IMG/VR virus record: IMGVR_UViG_3300025276_000118
Span: 1-32,212 of that record
Origin: a virus
Length of the DNA stretch: 32,212 nt
Strand: one strand, 5' to 3'
Positions 22,854-29,225 of this stretch are shown piece by piece. The position numbers and the translations under genes were made by a program. Positions within the stretch are counted from its first letter, which is position 1; each line of letters starts with the position of its first letter. The notes below the pieces were generated by a model. The model was not told where the DNA came from, searched no databases, and saw nothing but the letters and a program-made list of their open reading frames with translations.

Positions 22854-22879
22854 TACCTTTTATCATGCGCGCCCGCGTG

Positions 22880-22947
22880 CGAATACCACAGATCAAAACC
22901 AATGTCAACACTTGTTTTTCACTAGCATACTGCGTGGATGATGTCAA
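22880..22947 (-). promoter_or_regulatory. Tandem TTGACA elements, candidate leftward promoters
   Basis: On the minus strand GTGTTGACAT occurs twice, with perfect TTGACA hexamers at 22947-22942 and 22908-22903. Each is followed after 17 bases by a weak -10 with a TGn extension (TGC-TAGTGA at 22924-22919; TGG-TATTCG at 22885-22880). Extended -10 promoters tolerate weak hexamers, so tandem early promoters are plausible. The repeated sequence could instead be an operator pair. Confidence 0.45.
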
Positions 22948-23081
22948 CACCTGAATTCTCAGGTAGGGTCTATAGGTATCCACAAGCACACTCACACTCC
23001 CGTTGTCAAACATAAGCTCGACCCAAAGGTTGCCGACAGTCACCCATGCAATACCCGTGCCAACTTGTGGCCCTATGGCCC

Positions 23082-23167
23082 TGTGGATAACTCATGTATA
23101 ACCTGTGGATAACTTATGCACAGGCCATGTATAACTCATGTATAACTTATGTATAACCTGTGGATAA
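23082..23167. other. DnaA-box cluster, candidate replication origin
   Basis: Four sites match the DnaA box TTATNCACA perfectly: TGTGGATAA (reverse orientation) at 23082-23090, 23104-23112 and 23159-23167, and TTATGCACA at 23114-23122. Between them TGTATAAC occurs four times, starting at 23095, 23128, 23139 and 23150. Starts of the eight units are spaced about 9-14 bases, so they lie roughly on one face of the helix. The array lies in the non-coding region from which transcription diverges, followed by a G-rich block and AT-rich tracts. This is the layout of a DnaA-dependent origin or a DnaA-binding regulatory array. Confidence 0.7.
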
Positions 23168-23170
23168 CTT

Positions 23171-23190
23171 CGGGGGCGGGGGGGCCGCAG
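23171..23190 (+). other. G-rich block, possible G-quadruplex
   Basis: Runs of five and seven G separated by one C, then CCGCA and another GGG, give four G-tracts within about 20 bases of an otherwise AT-rich region. It directly follows the last DnaA box. A G-quadruplex or strand-specific binding site is possible; this is inference. Confidence 0.4.
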
Positions 23191-23257
23191 GGCTTCTCAA
23201 GATTGTTACAGTACCCGCTTGTATACAAAAAAGGTGAAATTAGGAAAAAGGAATAGT

Positions 23258-23269
23258 ATACATATGTAT
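23258..23269. repeat. 12-bp perfect palindrome
   Basis: ATACATATGTAT is a perfect palindrome in the AT-rich part of the control region, about 90 bases after the DnaA-box cluster. It could be an operator or part of a DNA-unwinding region. Confidence 0.4.
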
Positions 23270-23404
23270 CCATAAGTCATTGATTTACATAAGGAAACAC
23301 AGGTCGGCCCTTAGGGTGAGACACAAGCAAATAAAGGGCAACATAAGTTGACACACAAGTAGCCTGATTGGTCATTAATAGTTAGTAATTAGTTAAAATA
23401 AAGC

Positions 23405-23433
23405 TTGACTTTTGATTCAGGATATGCTATAAT
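23405..23433 (+). promoter_or_regulatory. Strong rightward sigma70-type promoter
   Basis: TTGACT (23405-23410), a 17-base spacer and perfect TATAAT (23428-23433) with a TGC extension. The core ATATGCTATAATAT is identical to that of the promoter at 29191-29219. Transcription would start near 23440 and give a leader of about 128 bases before the small-terminase candidate, through a CTTAAGTA repeat array. Confidence 0.85.
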
Positions 23434-23465
23434 ATTCCTATGAAGTAAAGGATTTCAGAGACGCC

Positions 23466-23551
23466 CTTAAGTATCCTTAAGTAAGCTTTAAGTAGGTTAT
23501 TAATTATTAAATTAAAGAATATTCTAAAGTTTACTTAAGTATCCTTAAGTA
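23466..23551. repeat. CTTAAGTA repeat array upstream of terS candidate
   Basis: The 18-base sequence CTTAAGTATCCTTAAGTA occurs exactly at 23466-23483 and 23534-23551. Each copy holds two CTTAAGTA units 10 bases apart, and a variant CTTTAAGTA lies at about 23485-23493. TACTTAAGTA at 23532-23541 is a perfect palindrome. The AT-rich stretch between the copies (about 23496-23530) has no gene. The array lies between a promoter and the small-terminase candidate, so it may be an operator or a packaging recognition site. Confidence 0.75.
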
Positions 23552-23567
23552 CATAAGGGGAAATACC

Positions 23568-23987
23568 TTGAGTAAAGAAGAAGAAGAAGAAAAAGTAGAG
23601 TCAGTCTCCTCCGCGAAGCGGAAAGGCCGCCCTAAGAAATCAGATGTTGTGTCAAGAAAGAAAGGCACTACTGGTTTAACCAGAGGTAGGCCGAAGGGTG
23701 ATGCGGCAATCATCAACGAGTACAAAAGTCGGATGTTGACATCCCCTAAGTCTCGTAAAGTGTTAGAGTCAATCTTTGATGCGGCCCTAAACGATGATCA
23801 TAAGAACCAAGCCGCGGCATGGAAGTTAGTCATGGATCGAATCCTCCCGACTGCTGTCTTTGAAAAGGACGTAGTTAAAGGGGCAGGTAGGTCAGCTATT
23901 CAAATAAACATTACAGGTGTTGGCGGTGACACTACTGTTGTATCCGCAGGTGATGATGATATAGAAGGAGACTATATAGATGGCTAA
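23568..23987 (+). CDS. Small terminase subunit candidate
   Basis: The 139-residue protein starts at TTG with an AAGGGG site 7 bases upstream; no better ATG exists nearby. The N-terminus is Glu/Lys-rich and carries two AT-hook-like motifs, KRKGRPKK and TRGRPKGD. The central helical region, INEYKSRMLTSPKSRKVLESIFDAALNDD, then QAAAWKLVMDRILP, resembles proteins encoded before the large terminase in podoviruses. The C-terminus is acidic (GDDDIEGDYIDG). Small terminase subunits bind DNA at the packaging site and recruit the large subunit. The assignment rests on gene position, size and DNA-binding motifs, so it is moderate. It overlaps the endolysin gene by 8 bases. Confidence 0.6.
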   Translation: MSKEEEEEKVESVSSAKRKGRPKKSDVVSRKKGTTGLTRGRPKGDAAIINEYKSRMLTSPKSRKVLESIFDAALNDDHKNQAAAWKLVMDRILPTAVFEKDVVKGAGRSAIQINITGVGGDTTVVSAGDDDIEGDYIDG

Positions 23988-24339
23988 GTATTTTTCCAGA
24001 GAAGAATTTGCCTGTCAGTACACAGGTGAGAATGAAATTAAAGATGAGTTCATAGAACGATTGGATGAACTGCGGGAGGCTTGTGGTTTCCCGTTTGTAA
24101 TCACTAGCGGTTATCGCTCCCCTTCACATCCTATAGAGGCTAAGAAAAAAATTGCAGGACAACATTCAAAAGGTAACGCGGCAGACATTAGAGTCACAGA
24201 CGGCATACAACGGTTTAAACTTGTGGAGAAAGCGATTGCGCTTGGGTTCACAGGAGTTGGAGTCGCTAGTTCTTTTATCCATGTTGACACCCGTGATTTA
24301 CACGATGATGGTCTTAGCCCAGTAATGTGGACTTATTAA
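23980..24339 (+). CDS. Endolysin, peptidase M15 family
   Basis: The 119-residue enzyme has the M15-type zinc peptidase core: ITSGYRSPSHP at 41-51, HSKGNAADIR at 62-71 with His62 and Asp69 as zinc ligands, and FIHVDTRD at 99-106 with His101 as third ligand and Asp103 as likely catalytic residue. It ends in MWTY, as many M15 endolysins do. It would cut peptide cross-links in peptidoglycan (L-Ala-D-Glu or D-Ala-D-Ala type). There is no signal peptide, so it needs a holin, and the holin genes lie far away at 2388 and 3097. The gene is embedded between small-terminase candidate and virion genes. An AGAAGGAG site precedes the ATG. Confidence 0.88.
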   Translation: MAKYFSREEFACQYTGENEIKDEFIERLDELREACGFPFVITSGYRSPSHPIEAKKKIAGQHSKGNAADIRVTDGIQRFKLVEKAIALGFTGVGVASSFIHVDTRDLHDDGLSPVMWTY

Positions 24340-24340
24340 T

Positions 24341-24694
24341 ATGGCTAAATTTTCATGTGGTCTTCATCCAACAGCCAACACGGAAACAACCGTATTAACG
24401 GTTCCTTTAAAGCATATAGCTATTGTTTCATTGGTTTACTTATCGAACCATACAGGAAACAATAAAACGTGTGATTTATATTGGGAACACGCACATAACA
24501 CCGCTCACGATATTTATCTTGTTGATGGTAAGACTTTTGCAACTACAGAAATATTGAGCTTGGATCAGATTGAAATAGTTTTACAGGAAAATGATAAAAT
24601 TAAAGTAAAAACAGAAGCAGGTAGTGACTTTTCAGTAATAGTTACTTTTGATTTACAGTTGGCTCCTGCTACGACTTTTAATTTTAATGACTGA
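24341..24694 (+). CDS. Small beta-rich virion protein candidate
   Basis: The 117-residue protein is predicted to be mostly beta strands (TVLTVPLKHIAIVSLVYLSNH, then CDLYWEHAHN, IEIVLQENDKIKVKTEAG). I have seen such short proteins encoded just before terminase genes in marine phages, usually annotated as structural or hypothetical. It lacks a signal peptide. It follows the endolysin by one base and overlaps the large terminase by 8 bases. A tail-tip or head-decoration role is inferred. Confidence 0.65.
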   Translation: MAKFSCGLHPTANTETTVLTVPLKHIAIVSLVYLSNHTGNNKTCDLYWEHAHNTAHDIYLVDGKTFATTEILSLDQIEIVLQENDKIKVKTEAGSDFSVIVTFDLQLAPATTFNFND

Positions 24695-25940
24695 GCTTAA
24701 TGTATCGCTACTGCCGTGGCAACAAAAAGTCTTTAATGATAACACTAGATTTAAAGTCATAGCCGCAGGTAGGCGTACAGGCAAAAGTAGGTTAGCCGCT
24801 TGGATGCTAATCATTAGAGCCTTACAAGCCGAACGTGGACATGTGTTCTACGTTGCCCCTACACAGGGACAGGCTAGGGACATTATGTGGCAAGTCTTGC
24901 TAGAGATAGGTCATCCTGTCATAGCCTCTAGCCACGTAAACAATCTACAAATGAAATTAGTCAACGGTGCAACCATAGCCCTTAAGGGTGCTGACAGACC
25001 AGAAACCATGCGTGGTGTTAGTCTTAGGTTCTTGGTTATGGATGAGTACGCTGACATGAAGCCTGAGGTATGGGAGCAGATACTACGTCCTGCCTTGGCT
25101 GACCAAAAGGGTGATGCACTGTTCATTGGTACGCCAATGGGTCGTAATCACTTCTATGATTTATATACATACGCTTGTGTGTCCGACGATGCTACGTTTG
25201 TAGGTTATCATTTCACAAGCTACGATAACCCATTGCTAGACCCTGAGGAAATAGAAGCGGCTAAGAAATCAATGTCGGCCTTTTCCTTTCGTCAGGAGTT
25301 CATGGCATCCTTTGAGGCTCAAGGTAGTGAATTATTCAAAGAAGAGTATATTAAATTTTCTGAGGAAGAGCCTGAACAAGGTCAGTTTTACATTGCGGTT
25401 GACTTGGCGGGTTTTGCGGATGTCGCTAAAGTTACAACGAAGACAAAAAGACTTGACCAAACGGCTATCTCAGTGGTTAAAGCAAGTGAAGAAGGTTGGT
25501 GGGTTGCTAATATTATACATGGGCGTTGGGGTGTCGAAGAGACTGCCCGAAGAATCTTCCAAGCAGTCAGAGACTACCAACCAGTAGCTGTAGGTATAGA
25601 GAAGGGAGCTTTGAAGAACGCTGTACTTCCTTACCTAAACGACCAAATGAAGAAAAACCAACGATTCTTTAGGGTGGACGCACTTACCCACGGTAATAAA
25701 AAGAAGACGGACAGGATTGTTTGGGCCTTACAAGGAAGGTTTGAGCATGGTACTATCTCTTTGAATAAAGGAGAATGGAACAGTCAGTTCCTTGATGAGT
25801 TATTTCAATTTCCTAACCAATTAGTCCACGATGACTTAATTGATTCTTTGTCTTACATAGATCAATTAGCAAACATAGCTTACACATCGGACTTTGAGGA
25901 AGAGGAGTATCAACTATTAGACGCATACGCAGGGTATTAA
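24687..25940 (+). CDS. terL: Terminase large subunit
   Basis: The 417-residue packaging motor has the Walker A motif AGRRTGKS at 27-34, Walker B LRFLVMDEY with Asp119/Glu120, and coupling motif GTPMG at 148-152. The C-terminal RNase H-like nuclease has Asp239 (IAVDLAG), Glu305 (VGIEKG) and HDDLIDSLSY with Asp382 or Asp383 and Asp386. It pumps DNA through the portal and cuts concatemers. I start it at ATG 24687, which overlaps the previous gene and begins MTELNVSLLPWQQKVF as expected; the ribosome site is weak, so coupling is likely. An upstream TTG would add hydrophobic residues not expected in the family. The portal gene follows after one base. Confidence 0.96.
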   Translation: MTELNVSLLPWQQKVFNDNTRFKVIAAGRRTGKSRLAAWMLIIRALQAERGHVFYVAPTQGQARDIMWQVLLEIGHPVIASSHVNNLQMKLVNGATIALKGADRPETMRGVSLRFLVMDEYADMKPEVWEQILRPALADQKGDALFIGTPMGRNHFYDLYTYACVSDDATFVGYHFTSYDNPLLDPEEIEAAKKSMSAFSFRQEFMASFEAQGSELFKEEYIKFSEEEPEQGQFYIAVDLAGFADVAKVTTKTKRLDQTAISVVKASEEGWWVANIIHGRWGVEETARRIFQAVRDYQPVAVGIEKGALKNAVLPYLNDQMKKNQRFFRVDALTHGNKKKTDRIVWALQGRFEHGTISLNKGEWNSQFLDELFQFPNQLVHDDLIDSLSYIDQLANIAYTSDFEEEEYQLLDAYAGY

Positions 25941-25941
25941 T

Positions 25942-27924
25942 ATGTTTAATGAAGAAAAAGATCAGTTTTCAATAGAACAAACATTGGAAGGATGGGTTTC
26001 TACCAAATGCCGCGGATGGCGTGATCATTTTGAAAGTAACTATTCACAGAAGTTTGATGAGTACTATCGGTTGTGGAGAGGACAGTGGTCTTCCTCAGAC
26101 AGAACTAGAGAGTCAGAGCGTTCTCGTATTGTTAGCCCTGCTTTACAACAAGCAGTAGAGTCATCAGTAGCGGAATTAGAGGAAGCAACCTTTGGTCGTG
26201 GCCGTTGGTTTGATATTGAGGACGATGTAAACGATAGAGAGAAGCAAGACATAGCACTTCTTAGGGAAACTTTGTTTAAAGAGTTTAAAAAGAACAGAGT
26301 TCGTAAGGGTGTCGCTGAGTGCTTGCTAAATGCCGCTGTGTTTGGCACAGGCATTGCAGAGATTGTACTTGAGGAAGAAAAAGAGATGGCTCCTGCTACT
26401 CAGCCTGTTATGGGTGGTGAGCTAACAGCAGTCGGTGTTAACATAACTGAAAAAACTTGTGTTAAACTACGTCCAGTAATGCCTCAAAACTTTCTTATTG
26501 ACCCTTTAGCTACTTCCATAGAGGAAGCACTTGGTTGTGCTGTTGATGAGTTTGTTTCTGGACACCTTATTGAGCAATTACAAGAAAAAGGTATTTACAG
26601 GGACATTCCTGTATCCTCAGCTTCTCCTGATTTTGATATAGAGCCAGATCAAGACTTAGTTTCTAACGATGACGGTAAAGTACGTCTTACTAAGTACTAC
26701 GGTCTTGTCCCTAGATATCTTTTAGAGGAAGCTCAGAAAGAATCTGAAGCAGAGGAAGTTGCAAAGCTAGTTGAGGACGATGAGAAAGAAACTTATTACG
26801 TAGAAGCTATTGTTGTTATTGCTAATGACGGTACTTTGTTAAAAGCGGAAGCTAATCCGTACATGATGGGAGATCGGCCTATCGTAGCATTCCCTTGGGA
26901 TGTCGTTCCTAGCCGTTTCTGGGGCAGAGGGGTATGTGAGAAAGGGTATAACTCTCAAAAGGCGTTAGACGCAGAACTACGCGCTAGAATCGACGCTCTT
27001 GCCCTTACGATACACCCTATGTTGGCAATGGACGCTACACGTATGCCTAGAGGTGCTAAACCTGAAGTACGTGCAGGTAAGGTTATCTTAACTAACGGGT
27101 CTCCTAGTGAAGTTATACAACCATTTAACTTTGGCAATGTGAGTCAAATCAGCTTTGCACAGGCTGACGCTTTACAACGCATGGTACAGACAGCCACAGG
27201 TGCTGTAGATTCAGCGGGTATTGCAGGATCAATTAACGGTGAGTCCACTGCCGCAGGTATTTCCATGAGCTTAGGAGCTATCATTAAGCGACATAAGCGG
27301 ACTTTGATTAATTTCCAAGAAGCATTCCTAATACCTTTTGTAACTAAAGCCGCACACCGATATATGCAGTTTAATCCTGAACTATATCCTGTTGCTGACT
27401 ACAAGTTCCATACTTCAAGCTCCTTAGGCATTATTGCCCGTGAGTACGAAGTCACACAGCTTGTACAGTTGTTACAAACCATGTCCCCCGATACTCCAAT
27501 GTACTCACAGCTTATCATGTCTATTATTGATAACATGAACGTAGGTAATCGTGAGGAACTTATAGCGGCCCTTGAAAAAGCTAACGAGCCTAATCCAGAA
27601 GCACAGCAAGCGCAACAAGCAACTCAGGAATCACAGTTGGCGTTCCAAGCGTCACAGACTGCGGCATTGCAAGGACAAGCTGTTGAGTCACAAGCACGGG
27701 CGCAGAAGCTTACTACTGAGGCTCAAGCTATTCCTCAAGAGTTAGAAATTGACAGGATCAAAGCTGTCACTACTAACATTAGAGAAGGTAGTGAAGATGA
27801 CCGTGAGTTTGAACGTAGGCTTAAGGTTTCCGAACAGTTATTGAAGGAAAGGGAAGTTGCAATGAAAGAAAACTCTGTTGCTCGTCCAATATCTCCTTCT
27901 CAACCACCTCAAGGAATGCAATAA
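25942..27924 (+). CDS. Portal protein
   Basis: The 660-residue protein lies directly after the large terminase and before the scaffold and capsid genes, the standard place for a portal. It is charged and helical at the N-terminus (WRDHFESNYSQKFDEYYRLWRG), contains the segment MMGDRPIVAFPWDVVPSRFWGRG typical of podovirus portals of this size, and ends in a long Gln/Ala/Glu-rich helix (about 545-640), matching the barrel helices of long portals. Twelve copies would form the DNA channel at one capsid vertex. The stop overlaps the next ATG as TAATG. Length and motif support are good. Confidence 0.9.
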   Translation: MFNEEKDQFSIEQTLEGWVSTKCRGWRDHFESNYSQKFDEYYRLWRGQWSSSDRTRESERSRIVSPALQQAVESSVAELEEATFGRGRWFDIEDDVNDREKQDIALLRETLFKEFKKNRVRKGVAECLLNAAVFGTGIAEIVLEEEKEMAPATQPVMGGELTAVGVNITEKTCVKLRPVMPQNFLIDPLATSIEEALGCAVDEFVSGHLIEQLQEKGIYRDIPVSSASPDFDIEPDQDLVSNDDGKVRLTKYYGLVPRYLLEEAQKESEAEEVAKLVEDDEKETYYVEAIVVIANDGTLLKAEANPYMMGDRPIVAFPWDVVPSRFWGRGVCEKGYNSQKALDAELRARIDALALTIHPMLAMDATRMPRGAKPEVRAGKVILTNGSPSEVIQPFNFGNVSQISFAQADALQRMVQTATGAVDSAGIAGSINGESTAAGISMSLGAIIKRHKRTLINFQEAFLIPFVTKAAHRYMQFNPELYPVADYKFHTSSSLGIIAREYEVTQLVQLLQTMSPDTPMYSQLIMSIIDNMNVGNREELIAALEKANEPNPEAQQAQQATQESQLAFQASQTAALQGQAVESQARAQKLTTEAQAIPQELEIDRIKAVTTNIREGSEDDREFERRLKVSEQLLKEREVAMKENSVARPISPSQPPQGMQ

Positions 27925-28076
27925 TGGTTAGTAATAGAGAACTGGAAAACGTAGTTTCTCAAGTAAATGCAAAGTTTGAGGAGCTTTTTAATAAACTTGC
28001 ACAGTTAGAAAACCAAATAGCTGACAATGTAGGAGCTAAAGATGGCAACGCCAAGAAAAGGAAAAGCAAAGGTTAA
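27924..28076 (+). CDS. Small coiled-coil protein after portal
   Basis: A 50-residue protein: MVSNRELENVVSQVNAKFEE, then LFNKLAQLENQIADNV, a clear short coiled coil, followed by a basic tail (AKKRKSKG). It starts in a TAATG overlap with the portal stop, and its 3' end overlaps the next gene by 35 bases. A two-stranded coiled coil with a basic tail could bind DNA or the portal. I have the impression that similar small proteins follow portal genes in other phages. Function unknown. Confidence 0.7.
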   Translation: MVSNRELENVVSQVNAKFEELFNKLAQLENQIADNVGAKDGNAKKRKSKG

Positions 28077-28296
28077 AGTAACGTCTAGCGGTAAGAAGGT
28101 AAGCTACGGACAAGCAGGTAACGCTAAAGGAGGTGGCCCTAGAGTACGTGCAGGTACTTCTAAAGGCGATGCTTACTGCGCTAGGAGCTTAGGTATTAAA
28201 AAAGGATTGCCAAAGAAAAAACAAAACGATCCTAATACGCCTAACAATCTTTCCCGTAAGCGTTGGAAATGTTCAGGAGCTAAGTCTAAAAAATAA
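28042..28296 (+). CDS. Basic DUF6321-like protein
   Basis: The 84-residue, highly basic protein contains VSYGQAGNAKGGGPRVRAGTS, then KGDAYCARSLGIKKG and QNDPNTPNNLSRKRWKCSG. I associate this pattern with DUF6321 proteins of phages. Two cysteines (in YCARS and WKCSG) are conserved in my memory of the family. Its high Lys/Arg content suggests binding to DNA or packaging into the virion. It overlaps the coiled-coil gene by 35 bases and starts a cassette of small basic proteins. Family recognised from motifs; role unknown. Confidence 0.75.
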   Translation: MATPRKGKAKVKVTSSGKKVSYGQAGNAKGGGPRVRAGTSKGDAYCARSLGIKKGLPKKKQNDPNTPNNLSRKRWKCSGAKSKK

Positions 28297-28325
28297 ATAA
28301 AAACCACTACAGTAAGGAAAAAATT

Positions 28326-28427
28326 ATGTCATACGGTAAAAGTTCATACAGTCCTAAAGTAGTCCGACCACCCGCAAAGAAGAAGAAAGTAGCACCTAAA
28401 AAGAAACCAGTTAAGAAGGCGAAATAG
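28326..28427 (+). CDS. Tiny lysine-rich protein
   Basis: A 33-residue protein that is about two-fifths Lys: MSYGKSSYSPKVVRPPAKKKK, then VAPKKKPVKKAK. It resembles the basic tail of histone H1-like proteins (Lys-Pro-Ala repeats). AAGGAAAAAATT lies before the ATG. It is part of a basic-protein cassette; DNA binding is likely from charge alone. Its shortness and low complexity leave some doubt that it is a gene. Confidence 0.62.
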   Translation: MSYGKSSYSPKVVRPPAKKKKVAPKKKPVKKAK

Positions 28428-28429
28428 TT

Positions 28430-28588
28430 ATGGCTAAGAAAGTTAAGCCAAAAGCTAAACCCGCGGCTAAACGCGCACGGTCTATGCCCTTAAGTGACTC
28501 ACAAGCTAAAGCGGCTATACAGGCCCTTAGAAACGATGCAGGGGCTAAGACTTACAGAAAAAACAAAGCTAAAGCTAAGAAGAAATAA
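28430..28588 (+). CDS. Small lysine/alanine-rich basic protein
   Basis: The 52-residue product has a Lys/Ala/Pro-rich start (MAKKVKPKAKPAAKRARS), a short helical middle (LSDSQAKAAIQALRNDAG) and a Lys-rich end (RKNKAKAKKK). It begins 2 bases after the preceding gene and is followed one base later by the next. Histone H1-tail-like composition suggests DNA condensation or charge neutralisation. Function unknown. Confidence 0.68.
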   Translation: MAKKVKPKAKPAAKRARSMPLSDSQAKAAIQALRNDAGAKTYRKNKAKAKKK

Positions 28589-28589
28589 T

Positions 28590-28769
28590 ATGGCAGTTAA
28601 AAAGTCTACAGTCAATAAAGCAGGTAACTATACTAAGCCTACTATGCGTAAAAACTTGTTTAATAAAATTAAAGCAGGTACTAAAGGCGGTAAGGCAGGA
28701 CAATGGTCTGCAAGGAAAGCTCAGATGCTTGCAAAGGACTACAAAGCTAATGGTGGAGGTTACAAATGA
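28590..28769 (+). CDS. Small basic protein with GQWSARKAQ motif
   Basis: The 59-residue protein reads MAVKKSTVNKAGNYTKPTMR, then IKAGTKGGKAGQWSARKAQMLAKDYKANGGGYK. The GGKAGQWSARKAQ...GGGYK pattern is one I recognise from small conserved phage and bacterial proteins of unknown function. I start it at the ATG at 28590, not at an in-frame start 96 bases earlier that lies inside the previous gene. Strongly basic; it overlaps the next gene as ATGA. Confidence 0.75.
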   Translation: MAVKKSTVNKAGNYTKPTMRKNLFNKIKAGTKGGKAGQWSARKAQMLAKDYKANGGGYK

Positions 28770-28933
28770 AAGGTGTTAAACATTATAAAAAAGATGGCAC
28801 AGAGCATAAAGGCTCTAGTCACAAGATGCCTGACGGTTCTTTGCACACTAACAAGTCCCATACTAAGACAAGCGTAAAGTTATTTCATTTAAAGGACTTG
28901 TCAGCCAAAGCAAAAATTAAGGCGAAGAAGTAA
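28766..28933 (+). CDS. Small basic His/Lys-rich protein
   Basis: The 55-residue product, MKGVKHYKKDGTEHKGSSHK, then MPDGSLHTNKSHTKTSVKLF, has six His residues in its first 35 positions and a KDLSAKAKIKAKK end. Its pattern of DGTEHKGSSHKMPDGSLHT is familiar from other phage genomes as a conserved unknown. ATGA overlap upstream and TAATG downstream support translation. The His-rich part might bind metal. Part of the basic cassette. Confidence 0.75.
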   Translation: MKGVKHYKKDGTEHKGSSHKMPDGSLHTNKSHTKTSVKLFHLKDLSAKAKIKAKK

Positions 28934-29187
28934 TGTCGCTTAAAAAATCTCAGAAAAGTTTAAAAAAGTGGACAAAAGAAGAGTGGGGGACTAAATCAGG
29001 TAAACCCAGTACCCAAGGTTCTAAAGCTACAGGTGAAAGATATTTACCTAAAAAAGCAAGACAAGCTTTATCAACCAAAGAATACGCCACTACGTCCAGA
29101 AAGAAAAAAGCTGACACCGCTAAAGGAAAACAAGTTAGCAAACAGCCTAAAAAGATTGCTAAAAAAACAGCAAGATATAGAAAATAA
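28933..29187 (+). CDS. Basic conserved phage protein, unknown function
   Basis: The 84-residue protein has KKWTKEEWGTKSGKPSTQGS, then ATGERYLPKKARQALSTKEY and KQVSKQPKKIAKKTARYRK. The ordered motifs (W..SGKPSTQG, TGERYLPKKA, KQ.SKQPKKIAKKT) look like a real conserved family which I have seen in phages without assigned function. It is very basic (about one third Lys/Arg). It ends the basic cassette, 3 bases before the -35 of the next promoter. Confidence 0.78.
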   Translation: MSLKKSQKSLKKWTKEEWGTKSGKPSTQGSKATGERYLPKKARQALSTKEYATTSRKKKADTAKGKQVSKQPKKIAKKTARYRK

Positions 29188-29190
29188 CTC

Positions 29191-29219
29191 TTGACATTCT
29201 CTTAAAAATATGCTATAAT
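29191..29219 (+). promoter_or_regulatory. Consensus sigma70 promoter before capsid genes
   Basis: A perfect TTGACA (29191-29196), a 17-base spacer and perfect TATAAT (29214-29219) with a TGC extension. ATATGCTATAATAT is shared with the promoter at 23405-23433. The start near 29226 would drive two small genes, scaffold and capsid. Confidence 0.9.
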
Positions 29220-29225
29220 ATAACT

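Noticed and set aside
22949-22964. ACCTGA-ATTC-TCAGGT palindrome as a LexA box
   Set aside because: The CTG...CAG spacing does not fit the CTGT-N8-ACAG consensus. It may still be an operator, but LexA is not supported.
22825-23043. 72-codon minus-strand open frame in the control region
   Set aside because: It starts at GTG with no good ribosome site and runs across the two TTGACA repeats and the paired 16-base repeat. The sequence is better explained as promoter and operator DNA, although the first 30 residues look somewhat protein-like.
23348-23377. Second rightward promoter from TTGACA at 23348
   Set aside because: At 17 or 18 bases downstream only GTCATT or TCATTA occurs, a poor -10; the promoter at 23405 is far better.
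24648-24686. Upstream TTG start of the large terminase
   Set aside because: It would add 13 mostly hydrophobic residues translated from the preceding gene; family proteins begin close to the WQQ motif.
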